Source of the DNA: Kitasatospora arboriphila
GTDB taxonomy: Bacteria > Actinomycetota > Actinomycetes > Mycobacteriales > Mycobacteriaceae
Length of the DNA stretch: 64,000 bases
Direction of reading: 5' to 3'
NCBI RefSeq assembly: GCF_000717275.1
Contig: NZ_JNYV01000002.1
Location: 310,001 to 374,000, forward strand
Positions 25,015-33,902 of this stretch are shown in pieces (positions within the stretch are counted from its first letter, which is position 1; each line of letters opens with the position of its first letter). Under the pieces are notes generated by a model. The model saw nothing but the letters and a program-made list of their open reading frames with translations. It searched no databases and was not told where the DNA came from. The position numbers and the translations under genes were made by a program.

Positions 25015-26034
25015 ATGAAGTACCGCACCCTGGGTCGTACCGGCGTCCAGGTCAGCACGTTGGCGCTCGGAGCGATGAACTTCGGTGCCATCGGTCGCAC
25101 CACCCAGGAGGAAGCGACCGCCATCGTCGATGCCGCGCTCGACGCTGGGATCAATGTCATCGACACAGCTGACATGTACGGCCAGGGAGAGTCCGAAGAG
25201 ATGGTCGGCCGCGCGATCGCCGGTCGCCGCGACGACCTCATCCTGGCGACGAAGGCAAACATGCCGATGGGCGAAGAACGGAATCATCAAGGGAGTTCCC
25301 GTCGTTGGCTCACCATGGAGCTCGACAACAGCCTCCGCCGGCTCGGGGTAGACCACGTCGATCTGTACCAGATCCACCGGTGGGACCCGACCACCAGCGA
25401 CGAAGAGACACTGTCGGCCCTCACCGACCTCCAGCGGGCGGGCAAGATCCGCTACTTCGGATCATCGACGTTCCCCGCATATCGCATCGTCCAGGCGCAG
25501 TGGACAGCCAGTGAACGCCACCTGAACCGGTACGTGACCGAACAGCCCAGCTACTCGATCCTGCAACGGGGCATCGAGACCCATGTGCTGCCGGTGACCC
25601 AAGAGTACGGACTGGGTGTCTTGGCGTGGAGCCCACTGGCGTCGGGTTGGCTGTCTGGCGCGATCCGCGAAGGTCGTGAGATCGCAACCAGCCGTTCTGG
25701 TCTGATGCCGGCCCGGTTCGACACCACGATCCCGGTGAACCGCGCCAAGATGGAGGCAGTGGAGCAGTTGGCGGGTGTCGCCGACCAGGCGGGCCTGACC
25801 ATGATCCAACTCGCGCTCGGCTTCGTCACCGCTCATCCCGGCGTGACCAGTGCCATCATCGGACCCCGCACGCTGCAACATCTGCATTCCCAGACTGCGG
25901 CCGCCGACACGGTGCTCTCGTCAGACATCCTCGACGCCATCGACGAGATTGTTTCCCCTGGAACAGATATCGCCCCGGACGAGAAAGTGGACACCCCTCC
26001 TTCCCTCCTCGACCCCTCTTTGCGACGTCGCTGA
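25015..26034 (+). CDS. Aldo/keto reductase
   Basis: The ATG at 25015 behind GAGGAG gives 339 residues. The AKR tetrad is visible: Asp and Tyr in DTADMYGQGESEEMVG (near residue 50), Lys in ILATKANM and His in LYQIHRWD. The NADPH-binding end includes SAIIGPRTLQHLHSQ. The enzyme reduces an aldehyde or ketone with NADPH. It is controlled most likely by the divergent TetR through the twin GGAAC-type palindromes and is followed by an LLM-type oxidoreductase on the same strand. Confidence 0.94.
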   Translation: MKYRTLGRTGVQVSTLALGAMNFGAIGRTTQEEATAIVDAALDAGINVIDTADMYGQGESEEMVGRAIAGRRDDLILATKANMPMGEERNHQGSSRRWLTMELDNSLRRLGVDHVDLYQIHRWDPTTSDEETLSALTDLQRAGKIRYFGSSTFPAYRIVQAQWTASERHLNRYVTEQPSYSILQRGIETHVLPVTQEYGLGVLAWSPLASGWLSGAIREGREIATSRSGLMPARFDTTIPVNRAKMEAVEQLAGVADQAGLTMIQLALGFVTAHPGVTSAIIGPRTLQHLHSQTAAADTVLSSDILDAIDEIVSPGTDIAPDEKVDTPPSLLDPSLRRR

Positions 26035-26076
26035 CGTCCATCGCCCACTGCTCGCCACCCCAACAATCAAGGACGC

Positions 26077-26961
26077 ATGCTCATGGCCACCCCCAGTTTC
26101 GGAATCCTCACCGCCCAACAACAAGTCGATTACCGCGACGTACTTCGTGTGTGGCTTGAAGCGGACGTGATCCCCGACATCGAACATGCGTGGCTGTTCG
26201 ACCACCTCATGCCGATCGGAGGTGACGCCGACGGACCGATCTTCGAAGGCTGGACGCTACTTTCGGCTCTCGCCGCACAGACCGAGCGTCTACGCCTCGG
26301 TCTGCTGGTCACCAGCAACCGATTCCGCCCACCAGCGATGCTCGCGAAGATCGCCACCACCGTCGACATCATCTCCGGCGGCCGGTTGGACTTCGGGATC
26401 GGAGCGGGGTCGCGGCCCAACCCACCGGAGGCCCGCCGTGAATATCCCGCGCACGGGTTGCCGTTTCATGACGTCGCTCATGCGGTCGGGAGTCTCGCCG
26501 AAGCCTGCGTGGTGATCAAACGACTGTGGACCGAGGACTCGCCGTTCGACTTCGACGGCCAGTACGTGCAGCTGACCGGGGCGTTGCAGAATCCGAAACC
26601 GGTTCAGCATCAACGTCCGCCGCTGTTGATCGCCGGACGTTCGGCAGCCGTCTTGCGCATTGTTGCCGAGCACGCAGACATCTGGAACATTCCCGGCGGC
26701 GACATCGCCGATGTCGTCGCGCGCAGTGCTCTACTGGATCGCTACTGCGTCGAGATCGGCCGCGATCCTGCCTCGATCACCAGATCGATCCATATACCGG
26801 TCTCCTACGACCATCCCGACTTCACCAGAGATGCAATCGGCCAGGTCATCGACGCAGGCTTCGGGCACATCGTGCTGGGTCTGCCCGCTCCGTACCCGGC
26901 CGGCGTGGCCCGGTGGGTGGCCGATGAACTCATCGCCACCTTCACCCACTCGACGGTCTGA
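26077..26961 (+). CDS. LLM-class (F420-type) flavin oxidoreductase
   Basis: The 294-residue luciferase-like barrel begins near 26077 (a second ATG lies at 26083). Family segments are FGILTAQQQVDYRDVLRVWLEAD, LFDHLMPIGGDADGPIFEGWTLLSALAAQTERLRLGLLV, and ISGGRLDFGIGAGSRPNPPE. In mycobacteria-like genomes such proteins use F420 for hydride transfer to or from alcohols, ketones or unsaturated compounds. It lies 42 bases downstream of the aldo/keto reductase, probably in one unit. Confidence 0.9.
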   Translation: MLMATPSFGILTAQQQVDYRDVLRVWLEADVIPDIEHAWLFDHLMPIGGDADGPIFEGWTLLSALAAQTERLRLGLLVTSNRFRPPAMLAKIATTVDIISGGRLDFGIGAGSRPNPPEARREYPAHGLPFHDVAHAVGSLAEACVVIKRLWTEDSPFDFDGQYVQLTGALQNPKPVQHQRPPLLIAGRSAAVLRIVAEHADIWNIPGGDIADVVARSALLDRYCVEIGRDPASITRSIHIPVSYDHPDFTRDAIGQVIDAGFGHIVLGLPAPYPAGVARWVADELIATFTHSTV

Positions 26962-27078
26962 GGTCGGGAGTCAGTCCACGTCCTCCGACATCGGCCACAT
27001 CCCCCGACTCCAACCGGAGGAACTCCCTGCAACCGGAGGGTCTGCGGGCCCCACCCTGCTCTGTGGCAGCCTGGCTAC

Positions 27079-27375
27079 ATGGCCAAGGAAGTCGAACACA
27101 CCGATGACGGACGCTACATCGTGGTGGGCGGTCGCCGCTGGCGCGCCACGGATCCCGCGATTCCTGAGGATCGAAGTGCCGAGTTGCGCTCGATACTGAT
27201 GGCATGGCGTCGCGAGGTGAAACGGACCAGCGGCGCGCCGGAGTCACGAGCGGGTGTCCAGGCCACGAAAGTTGCTCTCGGCGAACGCGGTACACCGTGG
27301 TGGGAACAGACGGAGGACGAACGGCGCGCACGCTGGGAGGCCGACGTGCCTCGCCCTGGTGAAGACGGCCAGTAG
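27079..27375 (+). CDS. Small conserved protein of unknown function
   Basis: The 98-residue charged protein reads HTDDGRYIVVGGRRWRATDP at the start, then a helical segment (RSAELRSILMAWRREVKRT) and TPWWEQTEDERRARW. I recall similar short actinobacterial proteins, sometimes mislabelled as Tol transport proteins. No signal peptide, membrane segment or catalytic motif is visible. Its stop is only five bases from the stop of the convergent acyl-CoA dehydrogenase gene. Confidence 0.75.
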   Translation: MAKEVEHTDDGRYIVVGGRRWRATDPAIPEDRSAELRSILMAWRREVKRTSGAPESRAGVQATKVALGERGTPWWEQTEDERRARWEADVPRPGEDGQ

Positions 27376-27380
27376 CGCCG

Positions 27381-28631
27381 TCAGCGTCTGTCCCTTTGCG
27401 ACCACGGTTTGTCGCGGTCTTCACGCGGCTCAGGCGGAAGGCCGAGTACCCGCTCGCCGATGATGTTGCGCTGGATCTGGTCGGTGCCACCCGCCAGCCG
27501 GTAGCCCGGACTGCCCAGAAGATGCTCCGTCCAGGCGAACTGATCAGGGTCCACGGCAGCGGTGATGTTGTTGCCCAGCAGGTCTGCGGCGATCTCACCG
27601 ATACGTCCGAGCACATCGGAAGCCATCAGTTTGCCCACCGACGCAGCCGGGCCGGGCGAGCGTCCCGCTGCAGCGGCACGAGCGACCCGGTCGGCAGTCG
27701 CGGCACGCAGTTCTGAGCGTATGTAGGCGTCCGCCAGATCTTGGCGTACCAGCGGATCGTCCACAAGACCCAGCGATTTGGCCAACGCAACGAGTTCGGC
27801 GACCGAACCGCCCTTCTTCCGGGTGACCGACCCGGACGCCGTACGTTCGAATGCCAATGTGGCACTGGCGACCTTCCAGCCCTGACCGACCGCACCGAGT
27901 CGCATACTGTCCGACACCCGAACGTTCTGGAGGAACACCTCGTTGAACGAGGCGCCACCACTCATCTGCCGAATCGGCCGGATGTCGACGCCCTCTGCAT
28001 CAAGAGGGATCAGGAACGCGGTGATCCCCTTGTGTTTTGGGGCGTCGGGGTCGGTCCTGGCCAGCAGCATGCCCAGATCAGCGAATCTGGCACCCGACGA
28101 CCACACCTTCTGGCCGTTGAAGATCCAGTCGTCGCCCTCCCGGACCCCTCGACAACTCAGAGCCGCCAGATCCGAACCGGCGCCAGGCTCACTGAACAGT
28201 TGGCACGCCAGAAGATCGGTACGCAGCAACGGGTTCGCGTAGTTTGCCCGCTGCTCGTCAGTCCCGAACATGGCAACGGCGGGACCGACAAGTCCGGTGG
28301 TGACGCTGATCAACTCCGTGGACGGTGGGACGTCGAACTCCCGCTCGGCCTGTGCAATCGCCGATGCGAAAGAGGCAGGCAGTCCACGGCCTCCGTGTTC
28401 GACGGCGAGCGTGACGGCGCCATAGCCGGCATCGAAACGCTGTCGGCGATACGCCCGGACGGCATCGAGCAAATCGAGTTCGGCTTCGTCGGACAGGTTA
28501 CGGAACACCGCGAGGTCGGGCTTGTCCGTCGGAGTCGGCGCCGGCCGCGGGTCCACGATGGACGCCAGCCAGCGGCGCACCTCCTCCTGGAAGTCGACGA
28601 GAGCCGGAACGGTGTCGAGACTTTTTGTCAA
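27381..28631 (-). CDS. Acyl-CoA dehydrogenase (FadE type)
   Basis: The 416-residue protein has the FAD-binding segment QLFSEPGAGSDLAAL near residue 150, the middle-domain block WIFNGQKVWSSGARFADLGMLLARTDP, and the C-terminal LAGGTDQIQRNIIGERVLGLP. It should oxidise an acyl-CoA to the 2-enoyl-CoA. It is full length, unlike the shorter dehydrogenase at 9.9 kb. It lies downstream of the thiolase and DUF35 genes on the same strand (16-base gap), so these three probably serve successive steps on one acyl-CoA. Confidence 0.94.
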   Translation of the reverse strand: MTKSLDTVPALVDFQEEVRRWLASIVDPRPAPTPTDKPDLAVFRNLSDEAELDLLDAVRAYRRQRFDAGYGAVTLAVEHGGRGLPASFASAIAQAEREFDVPPSTELISVTTGLVGPAVAMFGTDEQRANYANPLLRTDLLACQLFSEPGAGSDLAALSCRGVREGDDWIFNGQKVWSSGARFADLGMLLARTDPDAPKHKGITAFLIPLDAEGVDIRPIRQMSGGASFNEVFLQNVRVSDSMRLGAVGQGWKVASATLAFERTASGSVTRKKGGSVAELVALAKSLGLVDDPLVRQDLADAYIRSELRAATADRVARAAAAGRSPGPAASVGKLMASDVLGRIGEIAADLLGNNITAAVDPDQFAWTEHLLGSPGYRLAGGTDQIQRNIIGERVLGLPPEPREDRDKPWSQRDRR

Positions 28632-28647
28632 GATGGTCCTTTCGAAC

Positions 28648-29799
28648 TCAGACGGTCAAGACCGTGCATGCCGACAGACCCGGGGCACCGTAGACGTGGG
28701 TGAAACCGATCTCCGGATGATCTGGCACCTGGTGACCTTCGGCGCGCCCCTGCAACTGGCGGACCACCTCGTGTACCTGGCGTAATCCGGACGCACCAAT
28801 GGGCTCGCCGCCGGCCAGACAGCCGCCGTCGGTGTTGATGGGCAGTTCTCCGTCATGACGGGTGACACCCGAGTCGAGCAGTTTGGCTTGCTCGCCGTGC
28901 CGACACAGTCCGGTCTCGGCCATATGGATCAACTCTGAGCCAGAGTCGGTGTCCTGCAACTGCGCAACGCCGACATCAGCCGGGCGCACGCCTGCGGCAT
29001 CAAACGCGGCCGCGGCGGCGTCGATGCTGGGGCTGTTCACCGGGTCGGTGTGCAGCCAGGGTGAGAACACCTCGAAAGACCCGAAGCGCCGGGTTCGGAC
29101 CTCGACGGCCGCGAGCCGAATCGGTGTGTCGCACAGGTCATGGGCACGGTCGCCGCGGGCGAGGATCAATGCCACGCCACCTTCGCCGGGCGAGCAGAAC
29201 ATGTACTGCGTCAGCGGATCGTTGACTGTCGCGGCGTCGAGCACCTGCTGTGAGGTGAGCGGTGTGCGACGCCACGCCATCGGATGCGCTGCACCATTGG
29301 CGAAAGCACGTTCGGCGACTGCCGCCAGCGCTGTCCTGTCGATGCCGTATTGATGCAGATACCGCTGGGTTTTCATCGCGAAGTACTGGGTGGTGACCAT
29401 CATCCCGCTCCGGGCGTACCACTGACCGAGTCCGTACGCGGCGGGATCCGAGCCGAACGCCCCCCGCTCGTGTTTGTCGAACCCGACGACCGCAACCACA
29501 TTCGCGCGTCCGGCAGTGAGCATGTCGGCCGCGGTCGACAATGCCACTCCGCCTGTTGCACAGCCATTCTTGACGGTGGTGAACGGTATGCCGGTCAAAC
29601 CGAGCCGCGACACCAGCGAATCCGGCTTGCCGGAAACATTGCTCCCACCGACGGCGGCATCGATGTCGGACCATTCGAGTCCTGCATCGACGAGAGCGGC
29701 CCGCAATGCGTGCTCACCCATGTCCATACCGGTCACCCCGGGGTGCCGACCGAACGCGTGCATGCCTGCACCCACGATGTAGACGTCCCTGGCGCTCAT
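28648..29799 (-). CDS. Thiolase-fold acetyltransferase / lipid-transfer (Ltp-like) protein
   Basis: The 383-residue protein has the thiolase fold: VYIVGAGMHAFGRHPG start, nucleophile Cys in VKNGCATGGVAL near residue 80, and the C-terminal active-site loops INTDGGCLAGGEPIGASGLRQVHEV and HVYGAPGL. HVYG replaces the CGGGxG of degradative thiolases, which places it in the SCP-x/Ltp group. Ltp2-type members are retro-aldolases that cleave steroid side chains together with a DUF35 protein. The DUF35 gene overlaps its start by four bases, so a two-subunit thiolase or aldolase is likely. Confidence 0.9.
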   Translation of the reverse strand: MSARDVYIVGAGMHAFGRHPGVTGMDMGEHALRAALVDAGLEWSDIDAAVGGSNVSGKPDSLVSRLGLTGIPFTTVKNGCATGGVALSTAADMLTAGRANVVAVVGFDKHERGAFGSDPAAYGLGQWYARSGMMVTTQYFAMKTQRYLHQYGIDRTALAAVAERAFANGAAHPMAWRRTPLTSQQVLDAATVNDPLTQYMFCSPGEGGVALILARGDRAHDLCDTPIRLAAVEVRTRRFGSFEVFSPWLHTDPVNSPSIDAAAAAFDAAGVRPADVGVAQLQDTDSGSELIHMAETGLCRHGEQAKLLDSGVTRHDGELPINTDGGCLAGGEPIGASGLRQVHEVVRQLQGRAEGHQVPDHPEIGFTHVYGAPGLSACTVLTV

Positions 29800-30182
29800 T
29801 CGGCGACCTTCTCGAACGCAAAGGAGATGTCGCCCCCGGCCAATGGGAGAAGACGTAATTCCACCTCGTCACCGATGACCACCGGTCCGAGAATCCTTGA
29901 CTCCACCAGTACCGAACCCAGATCGATGTAACCGACCACAAACGGCTCGAAACCCGATTCAGGTACCTCGTACGGCGGCTTCGGCGCAAATGACTGCGAC
30001 GTCCAGGTCCACACCGTTCCTCGGATCGGCAACGCCCGATGTTCCATGACCGAATCGGCACACGAGGGGCACCGCGAGGTGGCAGGGAACACCACCACTG
30101 CGCAGGCCGAGCAGCCTGACCCGGCGAGAACGGGCGGGTCGAACTGTGCGAACAACGTCTCGTCGACGACGGTTCCTTCCAT
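29796..30182 (-). CDS. DUF35/OB-fold zinc-ribbon protein, thiolase partner
   Basis: The 128-residue protein has a rubredoxin-like zinc ribbon (CSACAVVVFPATSRCPSC) near the N-terminus and an OB-fold domain (GTVWTWTSQSF ... FVVGYIDLGSVLVESRILG). DUF35 proteins bind acyl-CoA and assemble with thiolase-like proteins such as Ltp2 or with archaeal HMG-CoA synthase. The ATGA overlap with the thiolase gene implies stoichiometric translation. Confidence 0.91.
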   Translation of the reverse strand: MEGTVVDETLFAQFDPPVLAGSGCSACAVVVFPATSRCPSCADSVMEHRALPIRGTVWTWTSQSFAPKPPYEVPESGFEPFVVGYIDLGSVLVESRILGPVVIGDEVELRLLPLAGGDISFAFEKVAE

Positions 30183-30196
30183 GTCGCTGACCCCGT

Positions 30197-31609
30197 CTAG
30201 CGCCCGGCCAACAGCGAGAGCGGACGACCCAAGATTGCACTCAGCGTCTTGAGGTATTCGGCGGCCGGTGCCCCGTCGACTGCGCGGTGGTCAAAGGTCA
30301 AGCTCAACGTCATCACCTGCGTGCGGACGGGAGTCTCACCCTCCCAACGGAAGCCGTCTTTCACTCGGCCGACGCCCAGGATCGCGACGTTGCCCGGGTT
30401 GATGACGGGGGTGAAGAAATCGACACCGTACGCGCCGAGCGTGCTCACCGAGAACGTCGCGCCCTCCATGTCCGACAGACCCAGTTTGCCAGTGCGCGCC
30501 CCGGACGCAAGGGTCCGGGTGCGGTCGGCGACCTCGGCCACCGACAGACTGTCTGCGTCGCGCACCACGGGCACGATCAGACCACCGTCGACGGCAACCG
30601 CCACACCGACGTTGATCTCCTCGAACAGCGTGATCTTGTCGTCGGCGATGCCCGCGTTGAGCAGCGGGTGCTCACGCAGCGCGAGAGCCGCTGCCTTGAC
30701 GACGAAGTCGTTGAGACTGGGCGCCTGTGAACCGGATTGCGCTGCTTCGGCCTTGAGTTGCTCGCGGACGGCCACCAAAGCGGTGACGTCCACCTCGTAG
30801 CCATGGGTCAGCTGCGCCATCGTCTGCAAGCTGTCGATCATGTTGCGCGCGATGGCACCTCGCATGCCTGTCAGCGGGATGACTTCACCCGCTTGGGGAC
30901 CTGCTGTCGGCGAGCCGCCGTCGAGGGCCGCCGGAGCTGCCACCGTGCCCGTTGCCGCCTCCACATCTGCCTTGGTGATGCGGCCTCCGATACCCGTCCC
31001 CGCGACCTCCGCGAGATCGACGCCCAATTCATCCGCGCGACGACGAACGAGTGGTCCAACGAATTGGCCTGCCGCGCCGACGATCTGAGTGGCCTTGCCT
31101 GTGGCCGGAGTCGCTGCGGTCGGTTCAGGTGCCTTGGGAGCTGCGGCGAGATGTTCCTCGACGTCCTCGGACACGATCCGGCCGCCGGGCCCCGTGCCAC
31201 GAATGGTCGCGAGGTCCACGTTCGCAGCAACGGCGACCCGCCGCGCATTCGGAGAGGACTTGATCCGTCCGCCGTCATCGGGGCCGCCCACGACCACCGA
31301 CGCAGGGGCGGTGCGCGTTTCGGCGACGGGCTCCGGCTGCACCACAGCAGCCGCCCCATCGGGGGCCGACTCGCCCTCGCCCAGCAGCCAGCCGATCACC
31401 GCCCCGACCGGCAGTACGTCGCCGGCCGATGCGCCGGTGGCGAGGATGCCCTCGGCCTCGGCCTCCACGTCCACCTCGACCTTGTCGGTCTCGAGCCGCA
31501 GCAACAGGTCGCCCACCGCGATGTGCTGGCCTTCGCCGGCCAGCCACTCACCGATGACGCCCTCCTGCATCGTGAGCCCCAACTTCGGCAGCACGATCTG
31601 CTGAGCCAC
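30197..31609 (-). CDS. 2-oxoacid dehydrogenase E2 (dihydrolipoamide acyltransferase)
   Basis: The 470-residue protein starts at a GTG two bases after the E1 beta stop. One lipoyl domain has Lys43 (ETDKVEV). Two E1/E3-binding modules follow: about 115-150 (SPNARRVAVAANVDLATIRGTGPGG) and about 185-220 (VRRRADELGVDLAEVAGTGIGG). The catalytic domain spans about 240-470 and has the active site DHRAVDGAPAAEYL. Most E2 proteins have a single binding module, so the double module is notable. It transfers the acyl group from E1 to CoA. The complex resembles acetoin or branched-chain dehydrogenase types; the substrate is open. Confidence 0.94.
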   Translation of the reverse strand: MAQQIVLPKLGLTMQEGVIGEWLAGEGQHIAVGDLLLRLETDKVEVDVEAEAEGILATGASAGDVLPVGAVIGWLLGEGESAPDGAAAVVQPEPVAETRTAPASVVVGGPDDGGRIKSSPNARRVAVAANVDLATIRGTGPGGRIVSEDVEEHLAAAPKAPEPTAATPATGKATQIVGAAGQFVGPLVRRRADELGVDLAEVAGTGIGGRITKADVEAATGTVAAPAALDGGSPTAGPQAGEVIPLTGMRGAIARNMIDSLQTMAQLTHGYEVDVTALVAVREQLKAEAAQSGSQAPSLNDFVVKAAALALREHPLLNAGIADDKITLFEEINVGVAVAVDGGLIVPVVRDADSLSVAEVADRTRTLASGARTGKLGLSDMEGATFSVSTLGAYGVDFFTPVINPGNVAILGVGRVKDGFRWEGETPVRTQVMTLSLTFDHRAVDGAPAAEYLKTLSAILGRPLSLLAGR

Positions 31610-31611
31610 GA

Positions 31612-32637
31612 TCAGTTCCTTTCGAGCAGTCGGCGCGCTCCTGCGACGATGCGGTCCGCGTCTGGGACATAAGCCTTTTCGAGCGGGGTGCTGAACGGCA
31701 CCGGCGTGAACGGTGCTCCGATCCGCAGGACCGGGGCATCGAGGTAGTCGAATGCCTCTTCCTGGATCTGGGCGGCCACTTCCGCACCGATCCCACCGAA
31801 GGTCACTGCCTCGTGGACCACCAGGATGCGGTTGGTCTTCGATGCGGACTTCACGATGGTGGCCGTGTCGAGCGGTTGGACCGATCGGGGGTCGACCACC
31901 TCCACGGAGATGCCGGACTGCTCGAGGATGTCGGCCGCCTTGAACGCTTCGACAACCATCCGGCCGAACGCGACGATGGTGACGTCGTCGCCTTCCCGCG
32001 GGATCGCTGCCTGACCCAACGGCACCTCGTAGATCTCCTCGGGCACCTCGCCGCGTGCGCCGAGAAGCACCTTGTTCAGCATGAAGACCACGGGGTTGTC
32101 GTCGCGCACCGCAGACACCATGAGGCCCTTGGCGTCATACGCGTTGGACGGCATGACCACCTTCAAGCCCGGAGTGTGCGCCAGCCAGCTCTCCAGGCTC
32201 TGCGAGTGCTGCGCGCCCGCGCTCACGCCGGCGCCATAGGCCACCGCGATCACCATGGGGACCTTGACCTCCCCGCCGTACATGAACTTCATCTTGGCTG
32301 CCTGGTTCACCACCTGGTCCAACGCGACCGCGAGAAAGTCCATGAACATGATGTCAACGATGGGACGTAGACCCCGCGCAGCGGCGCCGACGCCCAGCCC
32401 GATGAGACCCATCTCGGCGATGGGGGTGTCGACCATCCGACGATCACCGAACTCCGCGAGCAAGCCGTCGTACATGTGGAAGACGCCGCCGTATGCCGCG
32501 ACGTCCTCGCCGATGACAAAGACGTCCTCGTCTTCGCGCATGATTTGCGCGATGGCCTCGTTGTAGGCCTTGACGTAGGTTGTCTGACGCGCGGCCGGAG
32601 AGGTCTCGGTCGTCGTCAATTCTGTTGCAGTAGACAT
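31612..32637 (-). CDS. 2-oxoacid/acetoin dehydrogenase E1 beta subunit
   Basis: The 341-residue protein has the transketolase pyrimidine domain (YVKAYNEAIAQIMREDEDVFVIGEDV, FMDFLAVALDQVVNQAAKMKFMYGG) and the C-terminal domain (VEVVDPRSVQPLDTATI, HEAVTFGGIGAEVAAQI). It pairs with the E1 alpha gene just upstream to form the ThDP-dependent decarboxylase. The length and the HSQSLESW segment match acetoin or pyruvate dehydrogenase beta chains. It lies between E1 alpha and E2 with very short gaps, in one operon. Confidence 0.94.
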   Translation of the reverse strand: MSTATELTTTETSPAARQTTYVKAYNEAIAQIMREDEDVFVIGEDVAAYGGVFHMYDGLLAEFGDRRMVDTPIAEMGLIGLGVGAAARGLRPIVDIMFMDFLAVALDQVVNQAAKMKFMYGGEVKVPMVIAVAYGAGVSAGAQHSQSLESWLAHTPGLKVVMPSNAYDAKGLMVSAVRDDNPVVFMLNKVLLGARGEVPEEIYEVPLGQAAIPREGDDVTIVAFGRMVVEAFKAADILEQSGISVEVVDPRSVQPLDTATIVKSASKTNRILVVHEAVTFGGIGAEVAAQIQEEAFDYLDAPVLRIGAPFTPVPFSTPLEKAYVPDADRIVAGARRLLERN

Positions 32638-32656
32638 GTGTTCAGCCTTCTCGGGT

Positions 32657-33688
32657 TCAGTCGCTGTAGACGTTCAGGGCGAAGTCGGCCAGGTCCGGGA
32701 ATGGGCTGTTCTCGGCGAACTTCACGGATTCGGCGATGTCGGCGTCGACCTCGGCCCAGATCTGCGCGAACTCGGCCTCGGTCACAACACCTTCGGAGAC
32801 CGCGCGGGCCTCGAGCAGCTTGATGGCGTCGCGCTCTTTCCAAGCCTCGACCTCTTCGACGGTCCGGTAGGTCTTGCGCAGACCCTTCACGCCCTGGTGG
32901 TCGTAGTACCGATACGTCTTGGCCTCGACCAGCGTCGGACCGCCGCCATCACGAGCACGTTCAACAGCGCGCCCCACCGCGGCACGCACGGCGATGGCAT
33001 CCATGCCGTCGCAGATCTCGCTGGGAAAGCCGTAGGCAGGCGCGCGGTCGGCGACGTTCTCGAGCTTCATGTGGTCGCGCAGTGCGGTGAACTCCGCGTA
33101 GCCGTTGTTCTCGCAGACGAACACCACCGGCAGGTTCAGGATCCCGGCCATGTTGGCTGCTTCGTGGAAGGCGCCGATGTTGCTTGCGCCGTCGCCGAAG
33201 AACGGGATGGCAACGGTGTCCTCGCCGCGGTACTTGGCCGCGAACGCGGCTCCGACTGCGATCGGGATACCGCCTCCGACAATGCCGTTGGCGCCGAGCA
33301 TGCCGATCGAGAGGTCGTTGATGTGCATCGAGCCGCCGCGACCCTTGCAATAGCCGTCAACCCGGCCGAACAGTTCGGCGAACATCTGCCGGAACTGGGC
33401 GCCCTTGGCCACGGCGTGACCGTGCCCGCGGTGGGTCGAGGAGATCTGATCGGTGTCGCGCAGATTGCTCATGGCGCCGGCGGCCACCGCTTCCTGGCCG
33501 ACGTACAGATGCAGGAAGCCGGGAAGCTTGCCGCCCTCCATGAGGCGACCTGCCTCGGTCTCGAACTGCCGGATCCGGACCATACGGCGGTGCAGGTCGA
33601 GCAGCACTTCTTTGCTCGGAGTGGGGTCATTGGATCCGACGGGCTCGATGGCCTCGCGGGTTGCGTTGGTCGCGGTCGAAGTCACCAC
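32657..33688 (-). CDS. 2-oxoacid/acetoin dehydrogenase E1 alpha subunit
   Basis: I prefer the GTG at 33688, five bases after GAGG, giving 343 residues; an ATG at 33724 without a ribosome-binding site is the alternative. The thiamine diphosphate motif is clear: GDGASN followed by CENN about 25 residues later. Other family blocks are RMVRIRQFETEAGRLMEGGKLPGFLHLYVGQEA and THRGHGHAVAKG. The alpha chain binds ThDP and decarboxylates the 2-oxo substrate. The GKLPGFLHLYVGQEAV segment is of the acetoin/pyruvate dehydrogenase subgroup. It is the first gene of the E1-E2 operon, divergent from a CoA ligase. Confidence 0.93.
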   Translation of the reverse strand: MVTSTATNATREAIEPVGSNDPTPSKEVLLDLHRRMVRIRQFETEAGRLMEGGKLPGFLHLYVGQEAVAAGAMSNLRDTDQISSTHRGHGHAVAKGAQFRQMFAELFGRVDGYCKGRGGSMHINDLSIGMLGANGIVGGGIPIAVGAAFAAKYRGEDTVAIPFFGDGASNIGAFHEAANMAGILNLPVVFVCENNGYAEFTALRDHMKLENVADRAPAYGFPSEICDGMDAIAVRAAVGRAVERARDGGGPTLVEAKTYRYYDHQGVKGLRKTYRTVEEVEAWKERDAIKLLEARAVSEGVVTEAEFAQIWAEVDADIAESVKFAENSPFPDLADFALNVYSD

Positions 33689-33754
33689 GAGCACCTCTTC
33701 TCTCGTTTCGAACCTTGCAGTCATGGACGCCGGGGGCGACTTTGTTTACTTCTT

Positions 33755-33841
33755 CTGCAGTATCGACCACTACTGTAGCCGAATGTAAGTAGAATCACTA
33801 TAAAGTTACTGCAGCAGATCCGCGGCCCACGTCTTACTTGA
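33755..33841. promoter_or_regulatory. Complex regulatory region between E1 alpha and CoA ligase
   Basis: The 214 bases between the divergent genes hold several recurring elements. There is an imperfect inverted repeat CTGCAGTA (33755-33762) / TACTGTAG (33771-33778). The block ACTGTAGCCGAATGTAAGTA (33772-33791) matches 17 of 20 bases at 43397-43416. AAAGTTACT lies at 33802-33810. CTTACTTGA (33833-33841) reads TCAAGTAAG on the minus strand. The same elements appear at other catabolic promoters of the window. Confidence 0.5.
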
Positions 33842-33902
33842 CTTGGTATCCAGTAAATCGCACGATGGGCGCCTACACGGACGTATTGGAAGGACTGAGT
33901 CG

